Positions 53,637 through 61,961 of a DNA stretch of 64,000 bases are shown piece after piece (the stretch's first letter is position 1; each line of letters opens with the position of its first letter). The position numbers and the translations under genes were made by a program. A model generated the notes under the pieces. The model ran no database searches. It saw only the letters and a program-made list of their open reading frames with translations, and was not told where the DNA came from. Source of the stretch: Microbacterium foliorum (GTDB lineage: Bacteria > Actinomycetota > Actinomycetes > Actinomycetales > Microbacteriaceae); the NCBI RefSeq assembly GCF_006385575.1, contig NZ_CP041040.1, positions 1,922,001 to 1,986,000 on the forward strand. Direction: 5' to 3'.

Positions 53637-55334
53637 CTACTTCTCAGCCGACTCCGCGATCCGCAGATCGAGCGGAACCTCGATCGGGAAGCCCCCGAAG
53701 AGCCGGCGTGTGGCCACCGCTGCGGCTTCGCGCACGGCGTCCGCGGCGGCAGCCGCCTGCTCCTGGGGAACATGCAGGATCACCTCATCGTGCAGGAAGA
53801 AGGCCAGGTGCGCGCGCGAGCCGAAGATCCCGGATGCCGGGGCCACCCGCTCTGCCTCGGGAAGCCTCTGCAGGCGGTGTCTGATCTCAGCGAGCCAGAT
53901 CAACGACCATTCGGCGGCGGTGCCCTGCACCACGAAGTTGCGGGTGAAACGCCCCCAGTCCCGAGCGCGACGCCGCGCGAGGGCGACCTCGGCGGGATCG
54001 GCGTCGGCATCGGTGGCTGCGGCCTGCATGGCCTCCCACTCCATCGACGGACGAGGAGACGATCGTCCCAGCCAGGTCGAGACCACTCCCCCGTCCTCGC
54101 CGAACCGCGCCGCCTTGTCGACGAGCGCCATCGCCCGCGGATACACCTTCCGCAGTCGGGGAACTAGTCGCCCGCTGTCGCCGGTCGTCGCCCCGTACAT
54201 CGCCCCGAGAACGGCGTACTTCGCCTCTTCGCGCGTCGCCACGGCGCCCGATTCCACGACTCCGGCATACAGGTCTTTGCCCTGCGCCGCTCGCGCCATC
54301 GCACGGTCTCCCGCCATGCCCGCGAGCATCCGCGGCTCCAGCTGGGCGACGTCGGCGACGACCAGCGTCCATCCCTCGTCGGCGCGCACCGCGGCGCGCA
54401 GGTTGCGCGGCAGCTGCAGAGCGCCACCTCCGGCCGATGCCCACCGCCCCGTCACGACACCACCCGTGATGTAGATCGGTCGGAAACGTCCGTCGTGCAC
54501 CCACTCGGCGAGCCACGCCCATCCGTTGGCACTCAGCAGCCGCGACAGCTTCTTGTAGGCCAGCAGCGGCTCGACCACGGCGTGGCTGTGCTGGGCGAGC
54601 TCCCACCGACTGGTCGACTCGACCTGCACGCCGACGCGGTGCAGAGCGCGGAGCAGCTTCGGCTGGCTCTCGAGGTTGAGGTTGGGGTCGCCGAGGATCG
54701 AACGCACCCGCTCGCCCTGAGCCACCATGCGACTGGGAAGGCCTCCCGCGATCGGGCGGGTGCCGAGTATCTCGGTGAGGATGCCGTCGTGCACCGACTC
54801 GTTCCACGGCAGGCCCGCGGCTCTCATCTCCTCGGCGATGAGGCCACCGGCGGATTCGGCCGAGGTGAGCAGGGTGAGCCGCCCGTCCTTGCTGTCGCGA
54901 AGCACGCGACGCTGTTCGCGGTACTGGTCGAGGGCGTCGCCGACAGGGTCGTCCGGTGCATCGTGCGCGATGACGTCGAACAGCGCCGGCGCTTCATCGA
55001 CGGGTTCGCGTCGCACCCAGGCCGCCGACGGTGCGAGCGGGCGCGGAACCTTGTCGGTGTCGCGAAGAATCGCATGGCACAGCAGCAGGTCGTGCGAACG
55101 GCTCAGAAGCACGCCCGCGGCGAGCAGCACGGGGTAGATCTCCCTGGCACTGCGGATCACCCAGCGCGGCGGGTTCTCGCTCTCCTGAGTCGCGACCCAT
55201 GAGGCCAGCTCAGACGCGGAGAGTTCGACACGACCGACCTCGGCATCCTCGGCATCGATTTCCACCGCCGTGTATCCGCCCGAGCCTGCCGCCACGAGGA
55301 CGACGCGACGCTCGGCCTGCTGCCGCGAGTTCAC
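53637..55334 (-). CDS. PolA-family DNA polymerase (bifunctional 3'-5' exonuclease/polymerase-type)
   Basis: The 565-aa family-A polymerase of the actinobacterial kind has no FEN domain. The N-terminal 200 residues look like a degenerate exonuclease region, without an obvious DxE motif. The polymerase domain has motif A as VVADVAQLEPRML (about 324-336; the Asp is kept but DYSQIELR is changed), the O-helix KYAVLGAMYG (372-381; Phe replaced by Leu) and motif C HDE at 515-517. The GTG at 55334 is the likely start; no ribosome site is visible. It follows the zinc-ribbon gene after 25 bp. It is probably a repair or lesion-bypass enzyme, not the replicative PolA. Confidence 0.85.
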   Translation of the reverse strand: MNSRQQAERRVVLVAAGSGGYTAVEIDAEDAEVGRVELSASELASWVATQESENPPRWVIRSAREIYPVLLAAGVLLSRSHDLLLCHAILRDTDKVPRPLAPSAAWVRREPVDEAPALFDVIAHDAPDDPVGDALDQYREQRRVLRDSKDGRLTLLTSAESAGGLIAEEMRAAGLPWNESVHDGILTEILGTRPIAGGLPSRMVAQGERVRSILGDPNLNLESQPKLLRALHRVGVQVESTSRWELAQHSHAVVEPLLAYKKLSRLLSANGWAWLAEWVHDGRFRPIYITGGVVTGRWASAGGGALQLPRNLRAAVRADEGWTLVVADVAQLEPRMLAGMAGDRAMARAAQGKDLYAGVVESGAVATREEAKYAVLGAMYGATTGDSGRLVPRLRKVYPRAMALVDKAARFGEDGGVVSTWLGRSSPRPSMEWEAMQAAATDADADPAEVALARRRARDWGRFTRNFVVQGTAAEWSLIWLAEIRHRLQRLPEAERVAPASGIFGSRAHLAFFLHDEVILHVPQEQAAAAADAVREAAAVATRRLFGGFPIEVPLDLRIAESAEK

Positions 55335-55359
55335 CGCCGTCGCGCTCGCGGCGCAGAGA

Positions 55360-56091
55360 TCACAGCCCGGATTCCTCGGTGCGCACCAGGATGCAACCGC
55401 ACTCGGGGCAGAAGACGACGAGGTCGTCGGGCGCGTTGCGGATGTCGTTGAGGTCGGTGCCCGGAAGCAGCATCCGGCAGCCTTCGCAAGTGCCACGCGT
55501 CAGCACAGCCGCACCCACGCTGTTCGCGGCGCGACGCGTGTAATCGGCCAGGAGCGGCGCAGGAACGGAGGCGGTCACGGCCTCGCGATCGCGCGTCAAC
55601 TGGGCGAGAAGGTCGGTCGCGGCAGCGACGTCGGCCTTGGCCTGAGCGGTGAGCGCAGTGCCCTCGGAGGTCGTCGTTCCGAGCAGCGCCTGCTGTGCAG
55701 CGACCGCTGCCTCGGCGTCTTCGACACGGCCCATGAGATCGAGCTCGATGTCCTCGAGGTCGCTCTGACGCTTGGCGAGGCTGGCGATCTCGTGCTCGAG
55801 TGCCTGCGCCTCCTTCGAGTTCGTCGCCGTGGCGAGGCGGTCGGCGTCGCGGGCGCGGCGCTGCTCGACGAGCTTGACGTCGGACTCGAGCCGCGTGAGC
55901 TCTGTGCGCACGTCGTCGCGCGTGCCGGTCAACGCAGTCAGCTCGCGGAGCTGATCCTGACGGATCGCGACGAGCTCGGTGATACGGGCGGCCTGAGGCG
56001 GCTTTGTGCGTGCGCGCTCCGCCTGCGCGATGCGCCGGTCCAGGTCGGCGACGTCGAGCAGGATGCGCTGGTGTTCTGGGCTGGCGTTCAC
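55360..56091 (-). CDS. coiled-coil protein with C-terminal C4 zinc ribbon (CdsZ/CT398-like)
   Basis: The 243-aa protein is almost entirely a long antiparallel coiled coil (residues 1-180, with ARITELVAIRQDQLREL and ALEHEIASLAKRQSDLEDIE), then a zinc ribbon with two CxxC pairs, GTCEGCRM (about residues 200-207) and FCPECGC (about 227-233). The CT398/CdsZ family binds type III secretion components in Chlamydia, but actinobacterial members are conserved without such systems, and some are suggested to bind tRNA or flagellar-type partners. It is first in an operon with the PolA-like gene. Confidence 0.9.
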   Translation of the reverse strand: MNASPEHQRILLDVADLDRRIAQAERARTKPPQAARITELVAIRQDQLRELTALTGTRDDVRTELTRLESDVKLVEQRRARDADRLATATNSKEAQALEHEIASLAKRQSDLEDIELDLMGRVEDAEAAVAAQQALLGTTTSEGTALTAQAKADVAAATDLLAQLTRDREAVTASVPAPLLADYTRRAANSVGAAVLTRGTCEGCRMLLPGTDLNDIRNAPDDLVVFCPECGCILVRTEESGL

Positions 56092-56125
56092 GCTCTCAAA
56101 TCTAGTCGCTGCGCGGTCACGTCCA

Positions 56126-56548
56126 TCACCCGACCTGTCCGTCGAGGTACAGCCACCGGCGGTCCTCGCGCACGAAGCGGCTCCGCTCGCGGAGCGAACC
56201 CCGCTCGGCGTCTTGCTGCCAGAAGGCCTCGAACTCGACCTCGCCGTCGCGATCGAAGGGGCCGCCGCCGGTGCGATCGACGATCACGAGCCGTCGCCAG
56301 ACCACGTCGTCGTCGAGGTCGATCTCGGTGGGGCGGGTCGACGGGTGCCAGGTCGCAAGCAGATACGCGGCGTCCTTGACCGAGAACGCCGTGAAGCGCG
56401 AGCGCATCAGGCGCTCGGCCGTGGGCGCGGGAGCCCCAACGAGCAGCGGGCCGCAGCATCCGCCGAAGAGGTCTCCTGAGCCGCAGGGACACCGAGCGGC
56501 ATTATCGGGGACGCCGTCATCTGACGCCATCCTCTGCACCTCATTCAT
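56126..56548 (-). CDS. ychJ: YchJ family (UPF0225) protein with SEC-C motif
   Basis: The 140-aa protein has an N-terminal SEC-C-like zinc motif CPCGSGDLFGGCCGPLL (about residues 20-36), then the YchJ domain TAERLMRSRFTAFSVKDAAYLLATWHPSTRP and VEFEAFWQQD, ending in ERSRFVREDRRWLYLDG. The fold resembles NTF2. The function is unknown. The ATG at 56548 is preferred because TACGCT lies 6 nt upstream on the minus strand; an internal ATG at 56530 is possible. It shares a mirror-symmetric promoter with the aldo/keto reductase gene. Confidence 0.85.
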   Translation of the reverse strand: MNEVQRMASDDGVPDNAARCPCGSGDLFGGCCGPLLVGAPAPTAERLMRSRFTAFSVKDAAYLLATWHPSTRPTEIDLDDDVVWRRLVIVDRTGGGPFDRDGEVEFEAFWQQDAERGSLRERSRFVREDRRWLYLDGQVG

Positions 56549-56573
56549 GGCTCCAGCGTACGCTGGCGCCATG
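56546..56573. promoter_or_regulatory. palindromic divergent leaderless promoter (ychJ and aldo/keto reductase)
   Basis: The 28-bp palindrome has one mismatched pair and spans from ATG to ATG of the two genes. Its perfect core CCAGCGTACGCTGG (56553-56566) contains TACGCT on both strands, each 6 nt from its start codon. Two overlapping -10 elements thus drive two leaderless genes. Confidence 0.7.
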
Positions 56574-57410
56574 ACGGCTCTCCCCTTCTTCACGGCCCAC
56601 AACGGCTTCACCCTTCCGGCTCTCGGACTCGGCACATACGCGCTGAACGGGGATGCGGGCGCCGACTCCGTCGCCTCCGCGATCGGCGCCGGCTACCGCC
56701 TGATCGACTCGGCATTCAACTACGAGAACGAGGGATCCGTGGGTCGCGGGGTGCGCGCATCCGACGTGGACACCTCGGAACTGATCGTCACGACCAAGCT
56801 GCCCGGCCGCCATCACCCACGCGCGAAGGCGCGGACGAGCATCGAAGAGAGCCGGTCGCGGCTCGGCGTCGAAGCGATCGACCTGCACCTCATCCACTGG
56901 CCCAACCCGCATCAGGACGAATACGTGCAGGCATGGGAGGCGCTGGTCGAGGCTCAGCAGCGGGGGGTCGTGAGACAGATCGGCGTCTCGAACTTCCTCC
57001 CCGAGCACCTCGAGCGCATCGAGCGCGAGACCGGCGTCCGCCCGGTCGTCAACCAGATCGAGGTGCACCCGTACTTCCCGCAGGACGAGCAGCTCGCCTA
57101 TCACCGAGAGCACGGCATCCTCACCGAGGCGTGGAGTCCGCTCGGTCGCGCGAAGGAGCTGATCGAAGAGCGGGTGATCGGGGAGGTGGCGGCAGCGCAC
57201 GACATCTCCCCCGCACAGACCGTGCTCGCCTGGCACGTCGCGCGGGAGACGGTCGCGATTCCGAAGGCATCCTCCCTCGAGCACCAGGTATCGAACCTCG
57301 CGGCAGGAGGAGTCGTGCTGACCGCGGCCGAGGTCGAGGCGATCACGGCGCTCGGACGCGCAGACGGGCGGCTCTTCGACGCGGATCCTGCATCGCACGA
57401 GGAGTCCTGA
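56571..57410 (+). CDS. aldo/keto reductase
   Basis: The 279-aa NADPH-dependent TIM-barrel oxidoreductase resembles 2,5-diketo-gluconate reductase. The catalytic tetrad is visible: Asp45 and Tyr50 in LIDSAFNYENEGS, Lys in VTTKLPG, and His in LIHWPNPHQDEY. NADP-binding residues fall in VAIPKASSLEHQVSN near the C-terminus. Substrates are sugars or small carbonyl compounds. The ATG lies 6 nt from TACGCT in the symmetric divergent promoter shared with ychJ. The in-frame extension through ychJ is rejected. Confidence 0.93.
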   Translation: MTALPFFTAHNGFTLPALGLGTYALNGDAGADSVASAIGAGYRLIDSAFNYENEGSVGRGVRASDVDTSELIVTTKLPGRHHPRAKARTSIEESRSRLGVEAIDLHLIHWPNPHQDEYVQAWEALVEAQQRGVVRQIGVSNFLPEHLERIERETGVRPVVNQIEVHPYFPQDEQLAYHREHGILTEAWSPLGRAKELIEERVIGEVAAAHDISPAQTVLAWHVARETVAIPKASSLEHQVSNLAAGGVVLTAAEVEAITALGRADGRLFDADPASHEES

Positions 57411-57447
57411 GGCGGCTTGCTGCGCGGGCGTGCGCGAACGGCGCTCG

Positions 57448-57453
57448 TAGACT
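57448..57453 (+). promoter_or_regulatory. -10 element (TAGACT) for the leaderless ICMT-like gene
   Basis: It ends 6 nt before the ATG at 57460. Confidence 0.55.
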
Positions 57454-57459
57454 GACTGC

Positions 57460-58395
57460 ATGCCGGTCATCGCAGGAATCCCGATCACACCGGTGACGGC
57501 TCGGCTGTACTTCGCTGTGCAGGCTCTGGCCGGCGCAGCCTGGTGGATCGCGGTGGCGCTGTCGGACGACGTGCGCCACCTCACTCTCGGAGACCTGCCC
57601 GCCGGAGTCGTGGCGGTGTTCGACATCCCGCTCTTCGTGGTCGGTTCGGCGATCATCGCGGCCGGTTCCCGATGGGCTCTGTGGGTCGCTGTTCCCTGGA
57701 CGGCGATCGTGGCCGCCGGTATGGCCATCTACGCCACGGCGACGGGTCTCGCCGGGTGGGGCGCCCTGGTCATGCTGATCGCCGCCGGAGCAAGCGTCGC
57801 GGCGGGAATCGTCCTGCTCTGCGGAAGGGCTCCGGTGGAATGGCTGATCACCGGTCCGCTCGCGTTCCGGCCCGCTGCGAAGCTCGGCACACGAGCGCTG
57901 CTCGCACGCACCGGACTGCAGACCCTGTTCTTCTGGGGCACCTTCCTGCTGGTCATCCCCCTCGTGGTGTCGCTCGTCGAGGCCCGGTGGTCGCTGCGCA
58001 TCGAGGTTCCGCTCGTCGTCCATCTGGCGGGCGGGGTGCTGCTCGTCGCCGCGACCGCCCTCGGTATCTGGTCGGCCGTGTCGATGTCCGTCGAGGGTGA
58101 GGGCACCCCACTCCCGTCGCAGATGGCGCGACGACTCGTGATCAGCGGCCCGTACCGGTATGTGCGCAACCCGATGGCTGTCGCGGGCATCGCACAGGGC
58201 ATCAGCGTCGGCCTGATCCTGGGCTCCTGGCTCGTCGTCGCGTATTCGCTGTTCGGATCCCTGCTCTGGAACTCGGTCGTGCGGCCGCTCGAGGAGGCGG
58301 ATCTGGAAGCGAGATTCGGATCGGAGTTCGCGGAGTACAGCAGCAGGGTGTCGTGCTGGGTGCCGGTCAGACCCGCTGTGTCCCGAGCACTCTGA
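57460..58395 (+). CDS. membrane protein with isoprenylcysteine carboxyl methyltransferase-like domain
   Basis: The 311-aa protein has about eight membrane helices; the first half resembles a generic integral membrane segment. The C-terminal part carries the ICMT/phospholipid methyltransferase signature LVISGPYRYVRNPMAVAGI (about residues 222-240), followed by EEADLEARFGSEFAEYSSRVS, which binds S-adenosylmethionine in the family. It probably methylates a membrane-associated substrate, unknown here. It is leaderless (TAGACT 6 nt upstream). It overlaps the convergent XRE regulator by 29 bp. Confidence 0.85.
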   Translation: MPVIAGIPITPVTARLYFAVQALAGAAWWIAVALSDDVRHLTLGDLPAGVVAVFDIPLFVVGSAIIAAGSRWALWVAVPWTAIVAAGMAIYATATGLAGWGALVMLIAAGASVAAGIVLLCGRAPVEWLITGPLAFRPAAKLGTRALLARTGLQTLFFWGTFLLVIPLVVSLVEARWSLRIEVPLVVHLAGGVLLVAATALGIWSAVSMSVEGEGTPLPSQMARRLVISGPYRYVRNPMAVAGIAQGISVGLILGSWLVVAYSLFGSLLWNSVVRPLEEADLEARFGSEFAEYSSRVSCWVPVRPAVSRAL

Positions 58396-59206
58396 GCAGT
58401 TCGAGCTTGCTCGCGGCGTCGCTGCCCGGCGCCGCTGTCAACACGATGAGCGCCTGGGATTCGTCCTCGGTGAACAGCGCCTGGCAGTCGACCTCGATCG
58501 GGCCGATCTCCGGATGGATGAGGACCTTGTGGTCTTCGAAGCGCCGCCGCACCTCGTGCACGGCCCACAGCTCGGTGAACTCCGGGCTGCGGGCGGTGAG
58601 CTCGCGCACGATCTCGCCGGCTCGTGAGCGCTCGCCGAGCGCACCGTAGGCGGATCGGAGCGACGCCACGAGCACGCTGCTGTGGCGAGGGTGATCCTGC
58701 TCCGGGTAGCGCCCGCGCTCGTCGTGCGGGTGCGCGAACCAGCGGTAGATCCCGCTGCGCTCGATCCCCTCCAGGCCGCTCACGTCACCGAGCAGAGCCC
58801 GTGCGGCGTCGTTCTGGATCAGGACCTCGTCGAGCACCGAGACGACGAAGGCGGGTGTGTCATCGAGGCGGTCGAGAACACGGAGCATGCCCGGGTGCAC
58901 GTAGTCGGTGAACATCGTGCGATCCGGGGCGCTGTGACCGCAGATGCGGTGCAGGTAGTCGCGTTCGTCGGGAGTCAATCGCAGCGCCCGCGCGAGCGAA
59001 GCGAGGATCTGCACGCTGGGCTGCGGACCCCGCTGCTGTTCGAGACGCGCGTAGTAGTCGGTCGACATGGCGGCGAGCTGCGCGACCTCCTCGCGGCGAA
59101 GACCGGGAGTGCGGCGGCGCGCTCCCGCACCGAGACCCACGTCCGACGGCTGCAGCTGCTCCCTGCGTCGCACGAGGAACTCGGCCAGTGCTTCTTTATC
59201 CACCAC
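58367..59206 (-). CDS. XRE-family regulator with MmyB-like ligand-binding domain
   Basis: The 279-aa regulator has a helix-turn-helix near the N-terminus (TPGLRREEVAQLAAMSTDYYARLEQQRGPQPS, about residues 33-64) and a C-terminal PAS-like MLTR/MmyB domain. Such domains are thought to bind fatty acids or other hydrophobic ligands. It is divergent from an SDR gene with 97 bp between starts. An inverted repeat (59233-59259) lies in the gap. These regulators usually control the adjacent divergent oxidoreductase, so the SDR is the likely target. Confidence 0.9.
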   Translation of the reverse strand: MVDKEALAEFLVRRREQLQPSDVGLGAGARRRTPGLRREEVAQLAAMSTDYYARLEQQRGPQPSVQILASLARALRLTPDERDYLHRICGHSAPDRTMFTDYVHPGMLRVLDRLDDTPAFVVSVLDEVLIQNDAARALLGDVSGLEGIERSGIYRWFAHPHDERGRYPEQDHPRHSSVLVASLRSAYGALGERSRAGEIVRELTARSPEFTELWAVHEVRRRFEDHKVLIHPEIGPIEVDCQALFTEDESQALIVLTAAPGSDAASKLELLRVLGTQRV

Positions 59207-59232
59207 TGCAGTATCTCGTGCTCGCCCTCACT

Positions 59233-59259
59233 CATCCAGGGACCGCGGATCCCTGGATG
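59233..59259. promoter_or_regulatory. operator candidate between the XRE regulator and SDR genes
   Basis: Perfect 10-bp arms CATCCAGGGA (59233-59242) and TCCCTGGATG (59250-59259) surround a 7-nt spacer. It lies 26 bp before the regulator's start and 44 bp before the SDR start, the expected place for autoregulation and SDR control. Confidence 0.6.
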
Positions 59260-59303
59260 GACCATCTCTGGAGCGGGACCGCCGGAGGCCGAAGAGTGGA
59301 CGC

Positions 59304-60068
59304 ATGAACATCAGCGGAAACACCATCTTCATCCCCGGCGCCACGAGCGGCATCGGCCTCGCGCTCGCCCGGCGACTCAGCGATCGAGGCAACACCGTGA
59401 TCGTCGGCGGGCGCCGTGCCGAGCTGCTCGGCGAGATCGCGGCGGCCAACCCGGGCATCGACACCGTCCAGATCGACACGACGGATGCCGACAGCATCCG
59501 CGAAGCCGCGCAGACCGTCCTGTCCGCGCATCCTTCGCTCAACGTCGTCATCGCGATGGCCGGCATCATGCGCCCCGAGGACTGGACGTCGCCCGAAGGG
59601 TTCCTCGAGACGGCCGAGGCGACCGTCACCACCAACCTGCTCGGCCCGATCCGGCTGATCGCGGCGTTCATCGAGCACTTGCGCACCATGCCGGATGCCA
59701 CGATCATGACCGTGTCGTCCGGTCTGGCCTTCACCCCGCTGCGCGTCACCCCCTCGTACAACGCCACGAAGGCGGCCATCCACATGCTCAGCGAATCGCT
59801 GCGCCTGCAGCTCGCAGAAACGAGCGTGAGCGTGCTCGAGCTCGAACCGCCAGCTGTGCGGACTCCCCTCATGCCCGGACAGGAGACCAGCGACTTCGCG
59901 ATGCCCCTCGACGATTTCGTCACCGAGGTCGTCGAGCTCATCGAGACACAGCCGGATGCCACCGAGATCCAGGTCGAGAACGTGAAGTTCCTGCGCTACG
60001 GCGAGGCGCGGGGCGACTACGCGCAGGTGGTCGAGACGCTCAACCGCCGCGACCCCCACGCCCGCTGA
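59304..60068 (+). CDS. short-chain dehydrogenase/reductase (DltE-like)
   Basis: The 254-aa classical SDR has the cofactor loop IPGATSGIGLALARRL (residues 9-24), NVVIAMAGIM (NAG motif, about 78), the catalytic Ser in TVSSGLAF, and the YNATK Tyr/Lys pair (about 150-154). The C-terminal region lists substrate residues without a recognisable partner. Oxidoreductases of this branch act on unknown small alcohols or ketones. It is divergent from the XRE regulator, which probably controls it. Confidence 0.92.
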   Translation: MNISGNTIFIPGATSGIGLALARRLSDRGNTVIVGGRRAELLGEIAAANPGIDTVQIDTTDADSIREAAQTVLSAHPSLNVVIAMAGIMRPEDWTSPEGFLETAEATVTTNLLGPIRLIAAFIEHLRTMPDATIMTVSSGLAFTPLRVTPSYNATKAAIHMLSESLRLQLAETSVSVLELEPPAVRTPLMPGQETSDFAMPLDDFVTEVVELIETQPDATEIQVENVKFLRYGEARGDYAQVVETLNRRDPHAR

Positions 60069-60080
60069 GCAGACGCGGTC

Positions 60081-60113
60081 GTCGACGCAGCGCGATCAGA
60101 TCGCTGCGTCGAC
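60081..60113. terminator. convergent hairpin after the SDR gene, overlapping the end of the TIGR01777 gene
   Basis: Perfect 12-bp arms (60081-60092 and 60102-60113) with a 9-nt loop that contains the stop codon of the minus-strand gene (60096-60098). Confidence 0.65.
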
Positions 60114-60986
60114 GGCCTGCTTCGCGGTCTTGTGGCTGAACTCGAAGCCGGATTCTTCGAGCGCCGCGGGTCGCACATCGGCGTCCGAGACGAGCAGCGA
60201 GTCGGCGGCCGCACGGCTCAGCGCGAGTCTCAGCGCCCAGGTCGGTGCGGGAATCCAGAACGGACGCCGCATCCTCTGGGCGAGTGCGCGCCCGATGTCG
60301 TTCGCCGAGGCGCGCGTCGGGCCGGTGAAGTTCACGGGGCCCTCGAGGCGCTGGTCGATCACGTGTCTGATGCCGCGGACCTCGTCTTCCAGAGAGATCC
60401 AAGGCCAGATCTGGGTGCCGGGCCCGATGGGACCCGCTACTCCGAATCGGGTGAGCTGGATCAGCGGTTTGAGCACACCCTGGCGGTGGATGATCGGGGC
60501 TGTGCGCAGCAGCGCCACTCTCGTCTGCTCCCCCGCGCGCAGTGCCTCCTGCTCCCAGCGCACGCAGAGCTGCGCGAGGAACGTGTCGCCGGCGAGCGAC
60601 GCCTCGGTCAGGATCTCGCCGGGTGCCGAGCCGTAGTAGCCGACGGCGGATGCGGAGATGAGGGACGGAGCATCGTCGCGCAGCATGCGCACCGCTGTCG
60701 CGAGGGTGCGAGTGGTCGTCAGCCGGGACTCGACGAGTTCACGGCGATAGCGCGGGGTCCAGGGCAGGCGGCCCACGCTCGCCCCGCCCAGAGCGACCAC
60801 GGCATCAGCCCCCGCCAGCACGTCGGGGTCGAGTTCGCGTTCGCCCGGAGTCCACTGCACCTCGGAGGCGTCATGTGGGGCGCGACGCACGAGGGTCGTC
60901 ACCTCGACGCCGTCTGCGCGCAGGGACGACGCGAGGGCCGTGCCGATCAGACCCGATGCGCCACTGATCACGATCCGCTGCGGCAT
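60096..60986 (-). CDS. TIGR01777 family NAD-dependent epimerase-like protein
   Basis: The 296-aa SDR39U1/YfcH-type protein has VISGASGLIGTALASSL (residues 5-21), the long ALGGASVGRLPWTPRYRRELVESRL (about 70-94), SASAVGYYGSAP, and SLEDEVRGIRHVID and VNFTGPTRASANDIGRAL in the C-terminal part. This family also includes the SulA-like cell-division inhibitor relatives; the catalytic activity is unproven. The ATG has GAGGGAG 6 nt upstream. It ends inside a shared hairpin with the SDR gene. Confidence 0.9.
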   Translation of the reverse strand: MPQRIVISGASGLIGTALASSLRADGVEVTTLVRRAPHDASEVQWTPGERELDPDVLAGADAVVALGGASVGRLPWTPRYRRELVESRLTTTRTLATAVRMLRDDAPSLISASAVGYYGSAPGEILTEASLAGDTFLAQLCVRWEQEALRAGEQTRVALLRTAPIIHRQGVLKPLIQLTRFGVAGPIGPGTQIWPWISLEDEVRGIRHVIDQRLEGPVNFTGPTRASANDIGRALAQRMRRPFWIPAPTWALRLALSRAAADSLLVSDADVRPAALEESGFEFSHKTAKQAVDAAI

Positions 60987-61074
60987 GATGACTCCCTCTG
61001 TCCGTCCACCGGACTCGTTCTTCTCCGCGAGTCTGTCACGTCCGACGCCCTCAGGCGATGTCCGCGGCGGCGTG

Positions 61075-61080
61075 TAGGTT
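61075..61080 (+). promoter_or_regulatory. -10 element (TAGGTT) for the zinc-ribbon/nuclease-like gene
   Basis: It ends 7 nt before the GTG at 61088. Confidence 0.5.
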
Positions 61081-61087
61081 GCCCGAC

Positions 61088-61921
61088 GTGACCGAACCAG
61101 TGCAGTCGTGGTGGGCGAGACGTCAGTTCTCGCGAGGGCGAGATGTGCCCTACGAGGTCGGCACCTATCGTTCGCAATGGGCCGCCTACCCCGAGTTGAT
61201 CCGTCAGTACCACCCGGAGCTCAACCACGGCATCGCACTCTCGCAGGTGCCGCTGGCGGCCGACGTGCTGCTGTGCTGGGAGTGCCGGGTCGGTCACCGT
61301 TTCGCCGCCACTCCGTCGGAACAGCGGGAGCGACCGGGGCGGGTGCGTCGCCAGTCGGCATGGTGCCCCGAGTGCTCGATGCTCGCCCGCCCTCAGCCCG
61401 TGGTGCTGGGAGAGGCCCGCGCGATCCCGCGGCGCCCGAAACCGCAGCTCGCACTGTGCACAAAGACGCCGGACCTGCCGACCGGCGAGGCCTTCTCTAG
61501 CGTGTGTGCTCCTGCACCGGCATCCGCCGCCGAAGCCCGGCTCCGTGCCGCGCTCGCCTCCCGCATCGCCTTCACGCCGGGCGTCAACGCGGTCAAGGTC
61601 TCGCGACCGTTCTTCCGTCACACCGAGGTCTGGCCCGACATCCTGCTTCCTGAGCTTCGCGTCGCGATCGAGTACGACACCGTGGGGCGTCACGGACTCG
61701 AGCACGTCGGCAAGCGGCAGGAAACCGACCTGCGCAAGGATCGCGCCCTGCGCGCCGCCGGTTGGGAGGTCATCCGCATCCGCACAGGGCGGCTCGAACC
61801 GCTGGGCCCCCACGACCTGCAGATGCCATCGGTCTCTGCCCGCGGGGTCGATCGCATCGTCGACGAGCTCCGTCAGATCCGCGGACCGATCATCGTCGAC
61901 GCGTACCTGACGCCGAGCTGA
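61088..61921 (+). CDS. zinc-ribbon protein with PD-(D/E)XK-like nuclease domain
   Basis: The 277-aa protein starts with a probable zinc-ribbon module (QWAAYPELIRQYHPELN, then CWECRVGHRF at about residue 62 and WCPEC about 28 residues later). It ends with a Vsr/DUF559-like nuclease region: HTEVWPDILLPELRVAIEYD (Asp and Glu-x-Asp, about residues 180-200), then DRALRAAGWEVIRIRTGRL. The PD...ExD...K pattern is typical of PD-(D/E)XK nucleases. Zinc ribbons of the PF14311 type are often joined to such nucleases. It is leaderless (TAGGTT 7 nt upstream); a start at 61058 is an alternative. It could serve DNA repair or defence; the partners are unknown. Confidence 0.65.
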   Translation: MTEPVQSWWARRQFSRGRDVPYEVGTYRSQWAAYPELIRQYHPELNHGIALSQVPLAADVLLCWECRVGHRFAATPSEQRERPGRVRRQSAWCPECSMLARPQPVVLGEARAIPRRPKPQLALCTKTPDLPTGEAFSSVCAPAPASAAEARLRAALASRIAFTPGVNAVKVSRPFFRHTEVWPDILLPELRVAIEYDTVGRHGLEHVGKRQETDLRKDRALRAAGWEVIRIRTGRLEPLGPHDLQMPSVSARGVDRIVDELRQIRGPIIVDAYLTPS

Positions 61922-61961
61922 CGACGTTGCAGCGTTCGTCGGCAACCGTGCTCGGCGTCAG
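61907..61961. terminator. long hairpin shared by the convergent nuclease-like and hypothetical genes
   Basis: 12-bp perfect arms (61907-61918 and 61950-61961) with an inner GACGA/TCGTC stem; both gene ends lie within it. Confidence 0.55.
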
